NCBI RefSeq assembly: GCF_022531965.1
Contig: NZ_CP092831.1
Coordinates: forward strand, 301,001-365,000
DNA: 64,000 nucleotides
Direction of reading: 5' to 3'
Source of the DNA: Paenibacillus peoriae
GTDB taxonomy: Bacteria > Bacillota > Bacilli > Paenibacillales > Paenibacillaceae
The notes beneath the pieces were generated by a model. The model saw nothing but the letters and a program-made list of their open reading frames with translations, was not told the DNA's origin and ran no database searches. The translations under genes were made by a program, and so were the position numbers. Within the stretch, counting starts at the first letter, position 1. Each line of letters begins with the position of its first letter. This document shows positions 53,726 to 63,342 of this stretch, one piece after another.

Positions 53726-53767
53726 AGGAGGTCTGGGAACTAATCTTCTTGGACTTCCTCCTATTTT
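53726..53767 (+). terminator. Hairpin between precursor and maturase genes
   Basis: AGGAGG at 53726-53731 pairs with CCTCCT at 53757-53762, followed by ATTTTG. It probably stops or pauses many transcripts, giving far more precursor peptide than enzyme. Confidence 0.6.
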
Positions 53768-53791
53768 GTAACTTTGAGAGGATGATTAATA

Positions 53792-55210
53792 GTGATTAGT
53801 GCTCCATTTGAAAAAAATCCCGTCAAAATCATAGAACAAAATGAAAAGTTATACTTATACAATATAGAAACAAATGGGCTTTTTCAGATTGATGATGTCG
53901 TAGTAGACATATGTAATAGTGAAGGTAAGGAAATTGAAGAAATATATGAATTACTTAAGCATCGTTCTAGTAGAGAAGAGGTAGATAGGTTATTAGCTAG
54001 TCTGAAGGAAGCATCGGTTATATATAATAAAGATTTGTCTATTCAAAAGGAATGTAAAAGTTGCAATGATGAGCAAGTAAGTCTATCATCTATAATCCTT
54101 ATGCTGGTTCAAGAGTGTAATCTAAGATGCTCTTATTGTTATGGAGGAGACGGAGAATATAATGATCGAGGACGCATGGACACAGAGACCGCTTTAAAAG
54201 CAGTTGATTATCTGTTTAATCATTCTGGCGAAGAAGAACTGAATATTTGTTTTTTTGGAGGGGAGCCACTTCTGAACATTGAAGTTATTAAAGAAGTTGT
54301 AGCCTACACTAAGCTAAAACAAGAAAAATCAAATAAACGTGTTACATATAGTATGACAACGAACGGCACCTTGATTTCCAAAGAAATTGAAAACTTCTTA
54401 TTAGATCATCATGTTTCTATTCAGATAAGTCTAGATGGTGATCAAATGACGCACGATTTCAATCGATATTATCAGAACAGAAAAGGTACCTATGAAATCA
54501 TTTTAAATAGAACGGAAAGTTTAAGAAAAAAAGGTGTCATAACAGCAAGAGCTACGATTTCACCAGTACAATTGGATATAACACATACACTTACACATTT
54601 AATGGAGATTGGTATCCGCCATGTTGCGATGTATCCTGCAGTCGAGATGCTTAGTGAGGAAGACTTTGAGAAGTATGCACAGGAATTCACCAAATTGGTT
54701 GTTCATTTTGAATCTTTGCTTCAGGCTAAAAAGTATGGGGAAGCACGTCAGATATCGAACATTCTAAAATACTTGAAGATGATTCATTCTTCTTCTAAGC
54801 GAAATTATTTTTGTGGGGCGGTCTCGCATATGCTTGCCGTTGATGTGCATGGTAATCTTTATCCTTGTCAACGATTTGTTAATGAAAAGGATTACTCTTT
54901 AGGAAATGTAAGGGAAGGGATGGATGTGAGAAAGAAGAGTAGCTTGCTTAGTGAGATGCGTTTAGAGAAGAGAACTGTATGTGGAGAATGTTGGGCTAAG
55001 AATCTATGTGGTGGAGGTTGTCCTCAAGAAAATATGGTGCTTAGTGGTTCGATTAATGAGCCAGTGGATAGATACTGTAACTTTACTCGTAGTGCAATAA
55101 TGGATTGTATGAAATTGTATTTGCGATTAACTAAAGAAGACAAGAAAAACCTGTTCTCTGCTAAGCGGCAGCGAGAGCAATTATTGGAGGATGTCTCATT
55201 TGACAATTGA
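53792..55210 (+). CDS. papB: Radical SAM/SPASM thioether synthase for the precursor peptide (PapB-like)
   Basis: Maturase of 472 residues. The N-terminal 80 residues resemble a PqqD-like peptide-recognition domain. The radical SAM Cys set is Cys109, Cys113 and Cys116 in QECNLRCSYCYG. The C-terminal SPASM domain binds auxiliary iron-sulfur clusters: Cys in FCGAVSHM, YPCQRF, VCGECWAKNLCGGGCPQ and YCNF. This domain order is that of SCIFF/ranthipeptide maturases, which join Cys sulfur to carbons of acceptor residues. The start is GTG at 53792. The gene overlaps the ATPase gene. It would act in the cytoplasm on the 51-residue precursor. Confidence 0.88.
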   Translation: MISAPFEKNPVKIIEQNEKLYLYNIETNGLFQIDDVVVDICNSEGKEIEEIYELLKHRSSREEVDRLLASLKEASVIYNKDLSIQKECKSCNDEQVSLSSIILMLVQECNLRCSYCYGGDGEYNDRGRMDTETALKAVDYLFNHSGEEELNICFFGGEPLLNIEVIKEVVAYTKLKQEKSNKRVTYSMTTNGTLISKEIENFLLDHHVSIQISLDGDQMTHDFNRYYQNRKGTYEIILNRTESLRKKGVITARATISPVQLDITHTLTHLMEIGIRHVAMYPAVEMLSEEDFEKYAQEFTKLVVHFESLLQAKKYGEARQISNILKYLKMIHSSSKRNYFCGAVSHMLAVDVHGNLYPCQRFVNEKDYSLGNVREGMDVRKKSSLLSEMRLEKRTVCGECWAKNLCGGGCPQENMVLSGSINEPVDRYCNFTRSAIMDCMKLYLRLTKEDKKNLFSAKRQREQLLEDVSFDN

Positions 55211-56078
55211 TATTCAAGCTTTAAGTAAGTCATATGGTTCTCACCAAGTACTTAACGAGCTTCATTTCCACATTGATAATGGTATATTCGGACTGCTCGG
55301 AGACAATGGGGCGGGTAAGACCACTTTAATGAAAATTCTTGCCACTTTACTTAGATTCGACCGAGGGGAAGTTGAAATATTCGGATATTCTTTGAAAAAA
55401 GAACCGGATGCTATTCGTTCTTTACTGGGTTACTTGCCGCAGCATTTTGATTTTTTTCCAAATGTAACGATTTTGGAATCTATGAACTATTTTGCGGCTT
55501 TAAAAGGTATTCAAGGTAAACGTCATATTCAAGAGGAGACATCACAGCGATTAATTGAGGTGGGGCTTATCGATCAAGTTCATAAAAAAATAAAACAGCT
55601 GTCTGGGGGAATGAAGCAGCGCTTAGGAATTGCCCAAGCTATGTTAGGACAGCCTAAGTTGTTAATTGTTGATGAGCCTACGGTTGGACTGGACCCCAAA
55701 GAGCGAATTGCTTTTCGAAACTTGCTTCAGAATTATGGAGAAGGTCGGATTATATTGTTATCTACTCATATTGTTCCTGACGTTTCAAGCACATGTGACA
55801 AACTACTCGTTTTAAAAGAAGGCCGTAATCTGTATCAAGGGGCAATAGACGATATGATTCGAACTGTCGAGGGTAAAGTATGGTTGGTTGATGTTGGTAA
55901 ACATCAATTAGAACAATTAAGCCAACAAGCTCGAATCACCTCCATTGTACGGAAGGAAGGAAGAATTCAGGCTCGATTATTGTGTAACCATCCTCCAGAT
56001 TGTTGTACGGAAGTCACACCTGAAACGGCTAATCTTGAGGATGCGTATCTGTACATTTCCGATCCAGAGGAGAGTTAG
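55200..56078 (+). CDS. ABC transporter ATP-binding protein of the ranthipeptide cluster
   Basis: ATPase of 292 residues. Walker A LLGDNGAGKTTLM, signature LSGGMKQRLG, Walker B LLIVDEPTVGLDP, H-loop STHIVPD, as in CcmA/NatA-type ATPases. The C-terminal 70 residues are divergent. The start is TTG at 55200 with GGAGG at 9 nt; ATG at 55191 would touch the ribosome site. It partners with the two membrane proteins next to it, forming an exporter or an immunity pump. Confidence 0.9.
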   Translation: MTIDIQALSKSYGSHQVLNELHFHIDNGIFGLLGDNGAGKTTLMKILATLLRFDRGEVEIFGYSLKKEPDAIRSLLGYLPQHFDFFPNVTILESMNYFAALKGIQGKRHIQEETSQRLIEVGLIDQVHKKIKQLSGGMKQRLGIAQAMLGQPKLLIVDEPTVGLDPKERIAFRNLLQNYGEGRIILLSTHIVPDVSSTCDKLLVLKEGRNLYQGAIDDMIRTVEGKVWLVDVGKHQLEQLSQQARITSIVRKEGRIQARLLCNHPPDCCTEVTPETANLEDAYLYISDPEES

Positions 56079-56082
56079 CAGA

Positions 56083-56772
56083 ATGGGACAAGTAATCAGA
56101 GCCCTAGTTCAATTTGAAATTTTACTTTTGAAGAAAAGTATAGTGTTTTTTATAGCACTAACGTTTTCTTGTTTTTTAATTCCTTTATTTTTATATCTAG
56201 GAGCAGGGAATAAGAATAACGAGTTATGGATATTTTTGCATCATGGACAAATGTTCTTTACCATATTATTAATGCCGTTGATGTATTCTGTTCTTTATGA
56301 TGGCGAGAAGCAAAAAATGATCTCTTCTGTTATTATGCCTAAATTGCATAAAGGAGCCCAATATTTTTATTGTAAGAGTTGTGTATTATGGGGAGTGGTT
56401 TGCTTATTTCAGTTTGTCGCTTTAGCTATGATTTGTGTAGTTCAATGGACGACTCATGGTAAGGCTCCATTCTTGACACTGCTTCATCTAACAGTAGCGG
56501 GTGTAGCAACTATGGGATATTCTGTTCAAGTTACCGTCATATTGAACTTGCTCTTACGTAAACAACTGTATGTGAACATTGTAATGCTCGTCTACCTTTT
56601 AACCAGTATTACTATCAACTTGCCCTACATTTCAATCTGGTTTAATCCAGATTGGATTATTTCCAACTTCTTTACACGTTCGTTTGCTTTCGGGCGAATA
56701 TCCCTATTTTTGCTTATGTGGGTATTGATGAAAGTCAGTAATCATCTATGGATGGCGAGGGTACAAGAATGA
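56083..56772 (+). CDS. ABC-2-type membrane protein of the ranthipeptide cluster
   Basis: A 229-residue protein with six hydrophobic segments. ATG at 56083 follows GAGGAGAG, 4 nt after the ATPase stop; the frame extends upstream within the ATPase gene but is not used. It overlaps the next gene (ATGA). It is one half of the ABC-2-type export channel. AT-rich codon use matches the rest of the cluster. Confidence 0.85.
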   Translation: MGQVIRALVQFEILLLKKSIVFFIALTFSCFLIPLFLYLGAGNKNNELWIFLHHGQMFFTILLMPLMYSVLYDGEKQKMISSVIMPKLHKGAQYFYCKSCVLWGVVCLFQFVALAMICVVQWTTHGKAPFLTLLHLTVAGVATMGYSVQVTVILNLLLRKQLYVNIVMLVYLLTSITINLPYISIWFNPDWIISNFFTRSFAFGRISLFLLMWVLMKVSNHLWMARVQE

Positions 56773-57920
56773 ATGGAATTATAGTTCGTTTCTGGCTGCA
56801 GCTTTTGCTCCGAAGAGAACAAGCAGTAACCTTGCTCGTTTCCTTTAGTGTGGTTGTTTTATTCAATTTAATAATGAATGAAGGTATTGCAATAACTTAT
56901 AGTGTTAACTTGCTATTTGTAGCTTTTTTTTCTTTGCAGATTGCGAGTATACATAATCGTAATCATACAGAGCCGTATATATATATTTCTGTCTTTCCTA
57001 ATTACCGTCTAATCACTTATCAGCTTTATGTTTCTTTAATTCTTTCGTTTCCTCTCTTGCTCATGATGGTAGGACTTTTATGGAAATCATTCGCTGATGT
57101 ATCATTATGGAATTTGGTTATCATTGTGTTTTTTACTAGTTTTTTTTCGTCGATGTTGGGTCTCTTGTTGGGGCAGGTAGTAAGGCATTATGGGTTGGCC
57201 TTCACTTTTCTCATTGCTTTTTACCTTCCCATAGGTTTAGTTTCCTGGTCTTTTAATGAAAAATTTCGTTACATATCTCCTGTAGTAAATATATTCAACC
57301 CCTATTTGATCAACTGGCGAAATCTCTTTGGACTCTTAGGCTGTAGTTTATTATTTTACGGATTAGGCACATTGTTATCCAGTCGGCGCGGAGGTGGCAA
57401 AAAGTCTATAATCCCTTGGATCAGTATGGTCCTTGCTTGTAGTATACTGATTGGCGTATGGGGATATGAGAGGCTATTTAATGAGAATGTACAGACATCG
57501 TCGTTTCAAAAAATAACTGTGGGACAAACACAAGTAGAGTATAAGGGCATTAGTTCGTATCAGGCGAAGCAATTTGCCGCCCTCTTTGAAACGCTGTATC
57601 AAGTGGCTAAGAAAAAGGAGACACACCCGGTTCGCTATACCTTGCAAATCACCAGAATGCATTCCATGTCATCGTTCGAGCCGAAAATAATAGTACACCA
57701 TAATAATAAACTTCAAATTAATATTTATTCAAATAAGCTCTTAGAATTCAATCGTGGGATGGATTGGGCGAGTAAGTGGATTGATTACATTTTGCCGCAA
57801 ACGCCCCACTTGTCCAATGAGCAAGTTAACGCTTTTAAACGACTAAAAAATGACATTATTATGGAGGTTAGAGAAAAAAATCCTGGAAATGTCTATACAC
57901 TTCAGGAGAGTGAAAGCTAA
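56769..57920 (+). CDS. Membrane protein with a C-terminal extracytoplasmic domain, ranthipeptide cluster
   Basis: A 383-residue protein with about six to seven hydrophobic segments in the first 240 residues, then a soluble domain of about 140 residues that should lie outside the membrane, containing QKITVGQTQVEYKGISSYQ and a mixed beta-alpha pattern. I recognise no family for this domain. ATG at 56769 follows GGCGAGGG and overlaps the previous stop. It is the second channel protein of the ABC set; the external domain could bind or process the mature peptide (inference). Confidence 0.8.
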   Translation: MNGIIVRFWLQLLLRREQAVTLLVSFSVVVLFNLIMNEGIAITYSVNLLFVAFFSLQIASIHNRNHTEPYIYISVFPNYRLITYQLYVSLILSFPLLLMMVGLLWKSFADVSLWNLVIIVFFTSFFSSMLGLLLGQVVRHYGLAFTFLIAFYLPIGLVSWSFNEKFRYISPVVNIFNPYLINWRNLFGLLGCSLLFYGLGTLLSSRRGGGKKSIIPWISMVLACSILIGVWGYERLFNENVQTSSFQKITVGQTQVEYKGISSYQAKQFAALFETLYQVAKKKETHPVRYTLQITRMHSMSSFEPKIIVHHNNKLQINIYSNKLLEFNRGMDWASKWIDYILPQTPHLSNEQVNAFKRLKNDIIMEVREKNPGNVYTLQESES

Positions 57921-57978
57921 ATAGCGAGATTTCGTGAAGAACCGATAATAATAGATATAAAAGAAAGGGATGGAATGC

Positions 57979-59826
57979 ATGGAACGTGAGGCAGACCATG
58001 TGAATATAAGAGCTATATTTCATTCATTCCAATATTGGCCGAAGTTAACTAAGTTATTATGGAGTACAGAACCTATCTACTTTATTATCATTATTTTTGG
58101 CTATCTACTAAAAGGAATACTCCCGATTGCTAACCTTCTCTCCATACAGTATTTGGTTTCTGAATTAGAGACTAGCACGGTATGGCATAAGCTTCAAATA
58201 AGCGCAGTTTTCCCTGTAATTATCGTGATGTTTTCTAGTTTGCTTATTTCAAGTTTAATTGAATATTCTGATAAATTGTTCCAAATTTCACTGATAAATA
58301 AATTACAAACATTAATAGTATCACAAACATCGACATTTAATCTTGCGGATTTTGAAAGTCCGCAAGTACATAATCAACTCAAAAGAGTACAAAACGACTC
58401 AATAGATAGACCTATTCAGATCTATAAAGAACTCATTAATTTGCTAAGTTCCATGGTTACGTTATGCTCTAGTATCGCCATTTTAATAGCATTCAGATGG
58501 TGGGTCTTACTCATTCTTGTTGTTTCTCCACTAGCATCTTTTTATTCTTTATTAAGGTTCACACAAATTCAATATGTGGCCAAGAAAAAACGGGCTCCTT
58601 TACAACGTAAATCCAGGTATATTAATTACTTATTGACTAATGAGAAGTCTTTTAAAGAAGTCGTATTGTATCAACTTAGTGACTACTTTACAGCAAAATA
58701 TAAGGGCATTTTTGATGTTTTCTACAAAGAGGATAAGTATTTAGCCAAAAAACGTATTACGTTATATTTGTCTTTTCAAGTAATAAGTACATTATTTATA
58801 TCCATTGCTTTGATTATGATTATACAAATAGCATGGAAAGAAGAATTTCTCGTTGGCAGTATTTATGCATTAGTTCAAGCAGTATTATTAGCTAATCAAA
58901 ATATTAACACAGTATCTCAAGGATTGATTTCATTATGTGATCATAATCTGTATTTAGATGAATTATTCGCTTTTTTTAACATAAAACATAAACAAGACAG
59001 TTCTAGTATGTTGCTAAGAGAATCAGGTATACAAGCTGATTCAACGATAGAAAGCATAGAATTTAAAAATGTTTCATTTGCCTACCCAGATCAAAAAGAA
59101 TGGGCTCTCAAAGATATAAGTTTTAAAATGAGGCGTGGTGAATCTCTTGCTCTAGTGGGCAGGAATGGATCAGGGAAAACAACTGTGATAAAACTTTTAA
59201 CGGGATTATATGATGACTTTAAAGGAGATATTTTAATCAATTCAATCTCGATTCGAAATTATAATAAAGAAATGCTTTACAAGAAAGTAGGCGTTATATT
59301 TCAGGATTTTGTTCAATTCGACTTTTCAGTAAGAGAAAATATAGGTTTTGGCAGCATAGAACATCTTGAATTTGATACTAGGATATGGGAATCGGCACAA
59401 TATACAGGAGTAGATAAGGTAATACGACATTTTCCTAATCAATTAGAACAACAGCTAGGAAGAAACTTTGAAGGGGGTATACAGCTTTCAGGAGGGCAGT
59501 GGCAAAAGATAGCTATATCCAGAGCGCTCTTCAAAGATGCTGACGTTTACGTATTGGATGAGCCTAGTTCATTTCTTGATCCAGAGTCAGAAAAACAAGT
59601 ATTTCGCCAATTTCAAAATTTTGTTATTCATAGGCTTTGCCTCTACATTTCTCATCGTTATACCTCTGTTCTATATGCAGGTAAAATTTTAGTTTTGGAT
59701 AAGGGTCAGATTATAGAAGAAGGAACTCACCAAGAACTAATTGAAAGTCGAGGGCTTTACTATGATTTATTTTCTGATGAAATTAATACATTCCAGAAAG
59801 CGTTAGTTACTAATGATACACGCTAA
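57979..59826 (+). CDS. Full-size ABC exporter, ranthipeptide cluster
   Basis: A 615-residue exporter: membrane domain of six helices (about 30-330) then an ATPase domain (about 345-600) with Walker A LVGRNGSGKTTV, signature QLSGGQWQKIA, Walker B VYVLDEPSSFLDP and H-loop YISHRY. It has no N-terminal C39 peptidase domain, so it does not trim the leader itself. The start is ATG at 57979, with the ATG at 57970 too close to the ribosome site. The organisation suggests it exports the mature or leader-bearing peptide. Followed by a terminator at 59930. Confidence 0.9.
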   Translation: MEREADHVNIRAIFHSFQYWPKLTKLLWSTEPIYFIIIIFGYLLKGILPIANLLSIQYLVSELETSTVWHKLQISAVFPVIIVMFSSLLISSLIEYSDKLFQISLINKLQTLIVSQTSTFNLADFESPQVHNQLKRVQNDSIDRPIQIYKELINLLSSMVTLCSSIAILIAFRWWVLLILVVSPLASFYSLLRFTQIQYVAKKKRAPLQRKSRYINYLLTNEKSFKEVVLYQLSDYFTAKYKGIFDVFYKEDKYLAKKRITLYLSFQVISTLFISIALIMIIQIAWKEEFLVGSIYALVQAVLLANQNINTVSQGLISLCDHNLYLDELFAFFNIKHKQDSSSMLLRESGIQADSTIESIEFKNVSFAYPDQKEWALKDISFKMRRGESLALVGRNGSGKTTVIKLLTGLYDDFKGDILINSISIRNYNKEMLYKKVGVIFQDFVQFDFSVRENIGFGSIEHLEFDTRIWESAQYTGVDKVIRHFPNQLEQQLGRNFEGGIQLSGGQWQKIAISRALFKDADVYVLDEPSSFLDPESEKQVFRQFQNFVIHRLCLYISHRYTSVLYAGKILVLDKGQIIEEGTHQELIESRGLYYDLFSDEINTFQKALVTNDTR

Positions 59827-59929
59827 CTGTGTATAGGGATTCTGGCATATATTTGGGCTGGGAACAGTATTATTTTTTACCTAGAGAAGTAGACTATGTA
59901 GAATATACGAGTCATAGTCACATACGAAC

Positions 59930-59967
59930 AGCGGAGCTTCTCTTAGGAAGAGGGGCTCCGCTTTTTT
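59930..59967 (+). terminator. Terminator of the ranthipeptide cluster
   Basis: AGCGGAGC pairs with GCTCCGCT, followed by six T residues. The rest of 59827-60275 has no gene I support. Confidence 0.85.
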
Positions 59968-60275
59968 GCTTTCATGGATAAATTTATATATGAGTTAGAC
60001 AATATTGATGAGACAATGTACGAAGTTTTCTTTTCAGTCTATAGATTCGAGTCGTTGTAGCCGTAACCGAAATATTATATTTGATAGCAAGGAAGACACA
60101 GGCAGCGTATATTGGGAGAGGTTGCTTTATATATGACAGCTTATACGAAACGATAAGGTACTGCTTAGCAGTGGAACAAGAAAGAATAAAGATTTGTGAA
60201 AATAATGAAAAAACATACAGAATAAACCGATATATTTCTAGAATCACTTATCAGAAAAGAATTGGAGGTTTTAGG

Positions 60276-61058
60276 ATGAATGTATCATTTACATCATCTC
60301 AGCAATCGCCGTTCCGCATCGCAGATAACAACCCACTTGAATCACGGCATCCCCTTTCCAGTCAGACAGAAAGGAAGAGTATAGGTAAACCGCAAAATAA
60401 GGTTATTCAACAATTGACAGAGCAAAAGCAAAATTTGATGGAGAGGCGTTCGGACTATATAAGTAATGCTCTAAAACGTGGCCTCGGTCTGGAGGCTGTA
60501 AAAGCTGAAATGGAAAAGATAGATATGCAGATTCAACAAATTGACGAGAACATTCAGAAACAGTTAATGGAAGAACAAAAAAAAGCTTTTAGCATGGATG
60601 AGGAAAGTCAAAGAGAAGCTCAGGAAGGTAAAAAGGAACAATATACGCACAAGACTGCAGAGGAGCAAAAGCAAAGTCTAATCACATATACGATGCATAG
60701 TATTGTGTCAGCAAACAACGAGTTAAAGAATTCGAAAATCAATAAAATGGCACAAATTACGTTGAAAAGCGAAGCTAAAGGTTGGGAAAATACTAATCCT
60801 GCAAGATCAGCTACTTTACGTGAGAAGGCAGAAGGCCTTGATGGTAAAATTATGGAGATTGCCTTGAACATCAACGAGCGCATTAGTGAAGCAGTGAATA
60901 AGGAACCTACGATAACAGATCGAGATGAACCAAAGGATGAGAAGGAAGCAAGTATAGAGGTTGGTAGGAGGTGGACTGAACAAGAGCTCCATGCCTATAT
61001 GGACTCAGCTAAAGACAAAGCTAAGACTGCAGGTGTGAAGGTGAACATTGCTGTCTGA
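60276..61058 (+). CDS. Hypothetical coiled-coil protein
   Basis: A 260-residue, charged, soluble protein with no signal peptide or membrane helix. Residues about 40-110 are Gln/Glu/Lys-rich (LTEQKQNLMERRSDYISNALKR and QIQQIDENIQKQL) and predicted to be helical coiled coil; a second helical stretch runs about 115-200. ATG at 60276 follows TTGGAGG; an upstream frame to 60081 is unlikely. Not recognised; it resembles FlxA-like or phage/secretion-related helical proteins only loosely. It may be separate from the ranthipeptide cluster, since a terminator lies between. Confidence 0.75.
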   Translation: MNVSFTSSQQSPFRIADNNPLESRHPLSSQTERKSIGKPQNKVIQQLTEQKQNLMERRSDYISNALKRGLGLEAVKAEMEKIDMQIQQIDENIQKQLMEEQKKAFSMDEESQREAQEGKKEQYTHKTAEEQKQSLITYTMHSIVSANNELKNSKINKMAQITLKSEAKGWENTNPARSATLREKAEGLDGKIMEIALNINERISEAVNKEPTITDRDEPKDEKEASIEVGRRWTEQELHAYMDSAKDKAKTAGVKVNIAV

Positions 61059-61089
61059 TCGGGATATTATGTGTATAGTACGGAAATTA

Positions 61090-61138
61090 GGAGGGTGCTT
61101 TCAGACGAACGCTATCGTTCAAAGAAGCACCTCCGTTT
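61090..61138 (+). terminator. Terminator-like hairpin
   Basis: GGAGGGTGCTT pairs with AAGCACCTCC (one bulge), with an inner GAACG/CGTTC stem. The following 61139-61407 is AT-rich, with no gene seen; it holds the leader of the GH51 gene. Confidence 0.7.
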
Positions 61139-61407
61139 ACTCTAATGGAAATATGAACAGCAGGACAACTATTATTATTTGGTAAAGTGGTTATTCACTC
61201 AATAAGTTTGTTTATAAAACAAAATATTTAGAAATACGTAACCAATTGCTTATCGTTTATTATAAATATTAATAAATATATTAAGTATTTAATGATAATA
61301 TTGACTATGATAAATAGGGTGTGTTATATTAAAACCGTAAATAAAACGGCTTCTTAATCTTGGTGGTAGAACGGATTTTATTTTCGCATTCAGAGAGGAT
61401 GGTTTAG

Positions 61408-62922
<1,515 letters not shown>

Positions 62923-62935
62923 TTCTCTTCTGTAA

Positions 62936-63020
62936 AAGGGTACAGCTTCGACTGTACCTAAATAAGCTCGCATTCTCTCTTGTAAGAGTATTACAAGAGC
63001 GGCAATGCGAGCTTTTTGCG
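62936..63020 (+). terminator. Tandem hairpins after the GH51 gene
   Basis: A first hairpin GGTACAG/CTGTACC at about 62939-62958 is followed by a second with outer arms AAGCTCGCATT/AATGCGAGCTT at 62964-63014, inner CTCTTGTAA/TTACAAGAG, and a T tail. The second is a convincing terminator. No gene in 63021-63342 is seen. Confidence 0.8.
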
Positions 63021-63342
63021 TAAAATGAGCCATTTGTCCCTCCATAGATATAGGGTTCTGAGAGAAGGGTGGATTTTAAATAAATATTATGTTTATTACT
63101 AAATTTAACTAGACAAAGATGACCTTTATTCACTAAGTGCTCGTACTCCGTACATTTTTATGAAGTTAATTAGACCCAGTGCCAGACTTCCTAGGTGAAA
63201 AAAGACCCTATTATGTCGTTGTCAACGTACTGATATCTGAAATGCAGGGTGTGCAATCCGACTTAAATCCACGTTATACTTTAAAAGACAGTCTATTTAA
63301 ATCAGATGATGGCAGTAGCATTTCGAGAAAGGAATGATCTCT

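Noticed and set aside
60081..60275. Upstream extension of the coiled-coil protein
   Set aside because: A strong TTGGAGG site supports ATG at 60276, and the extension is Cys/Tyr-rich and unlike the rest.
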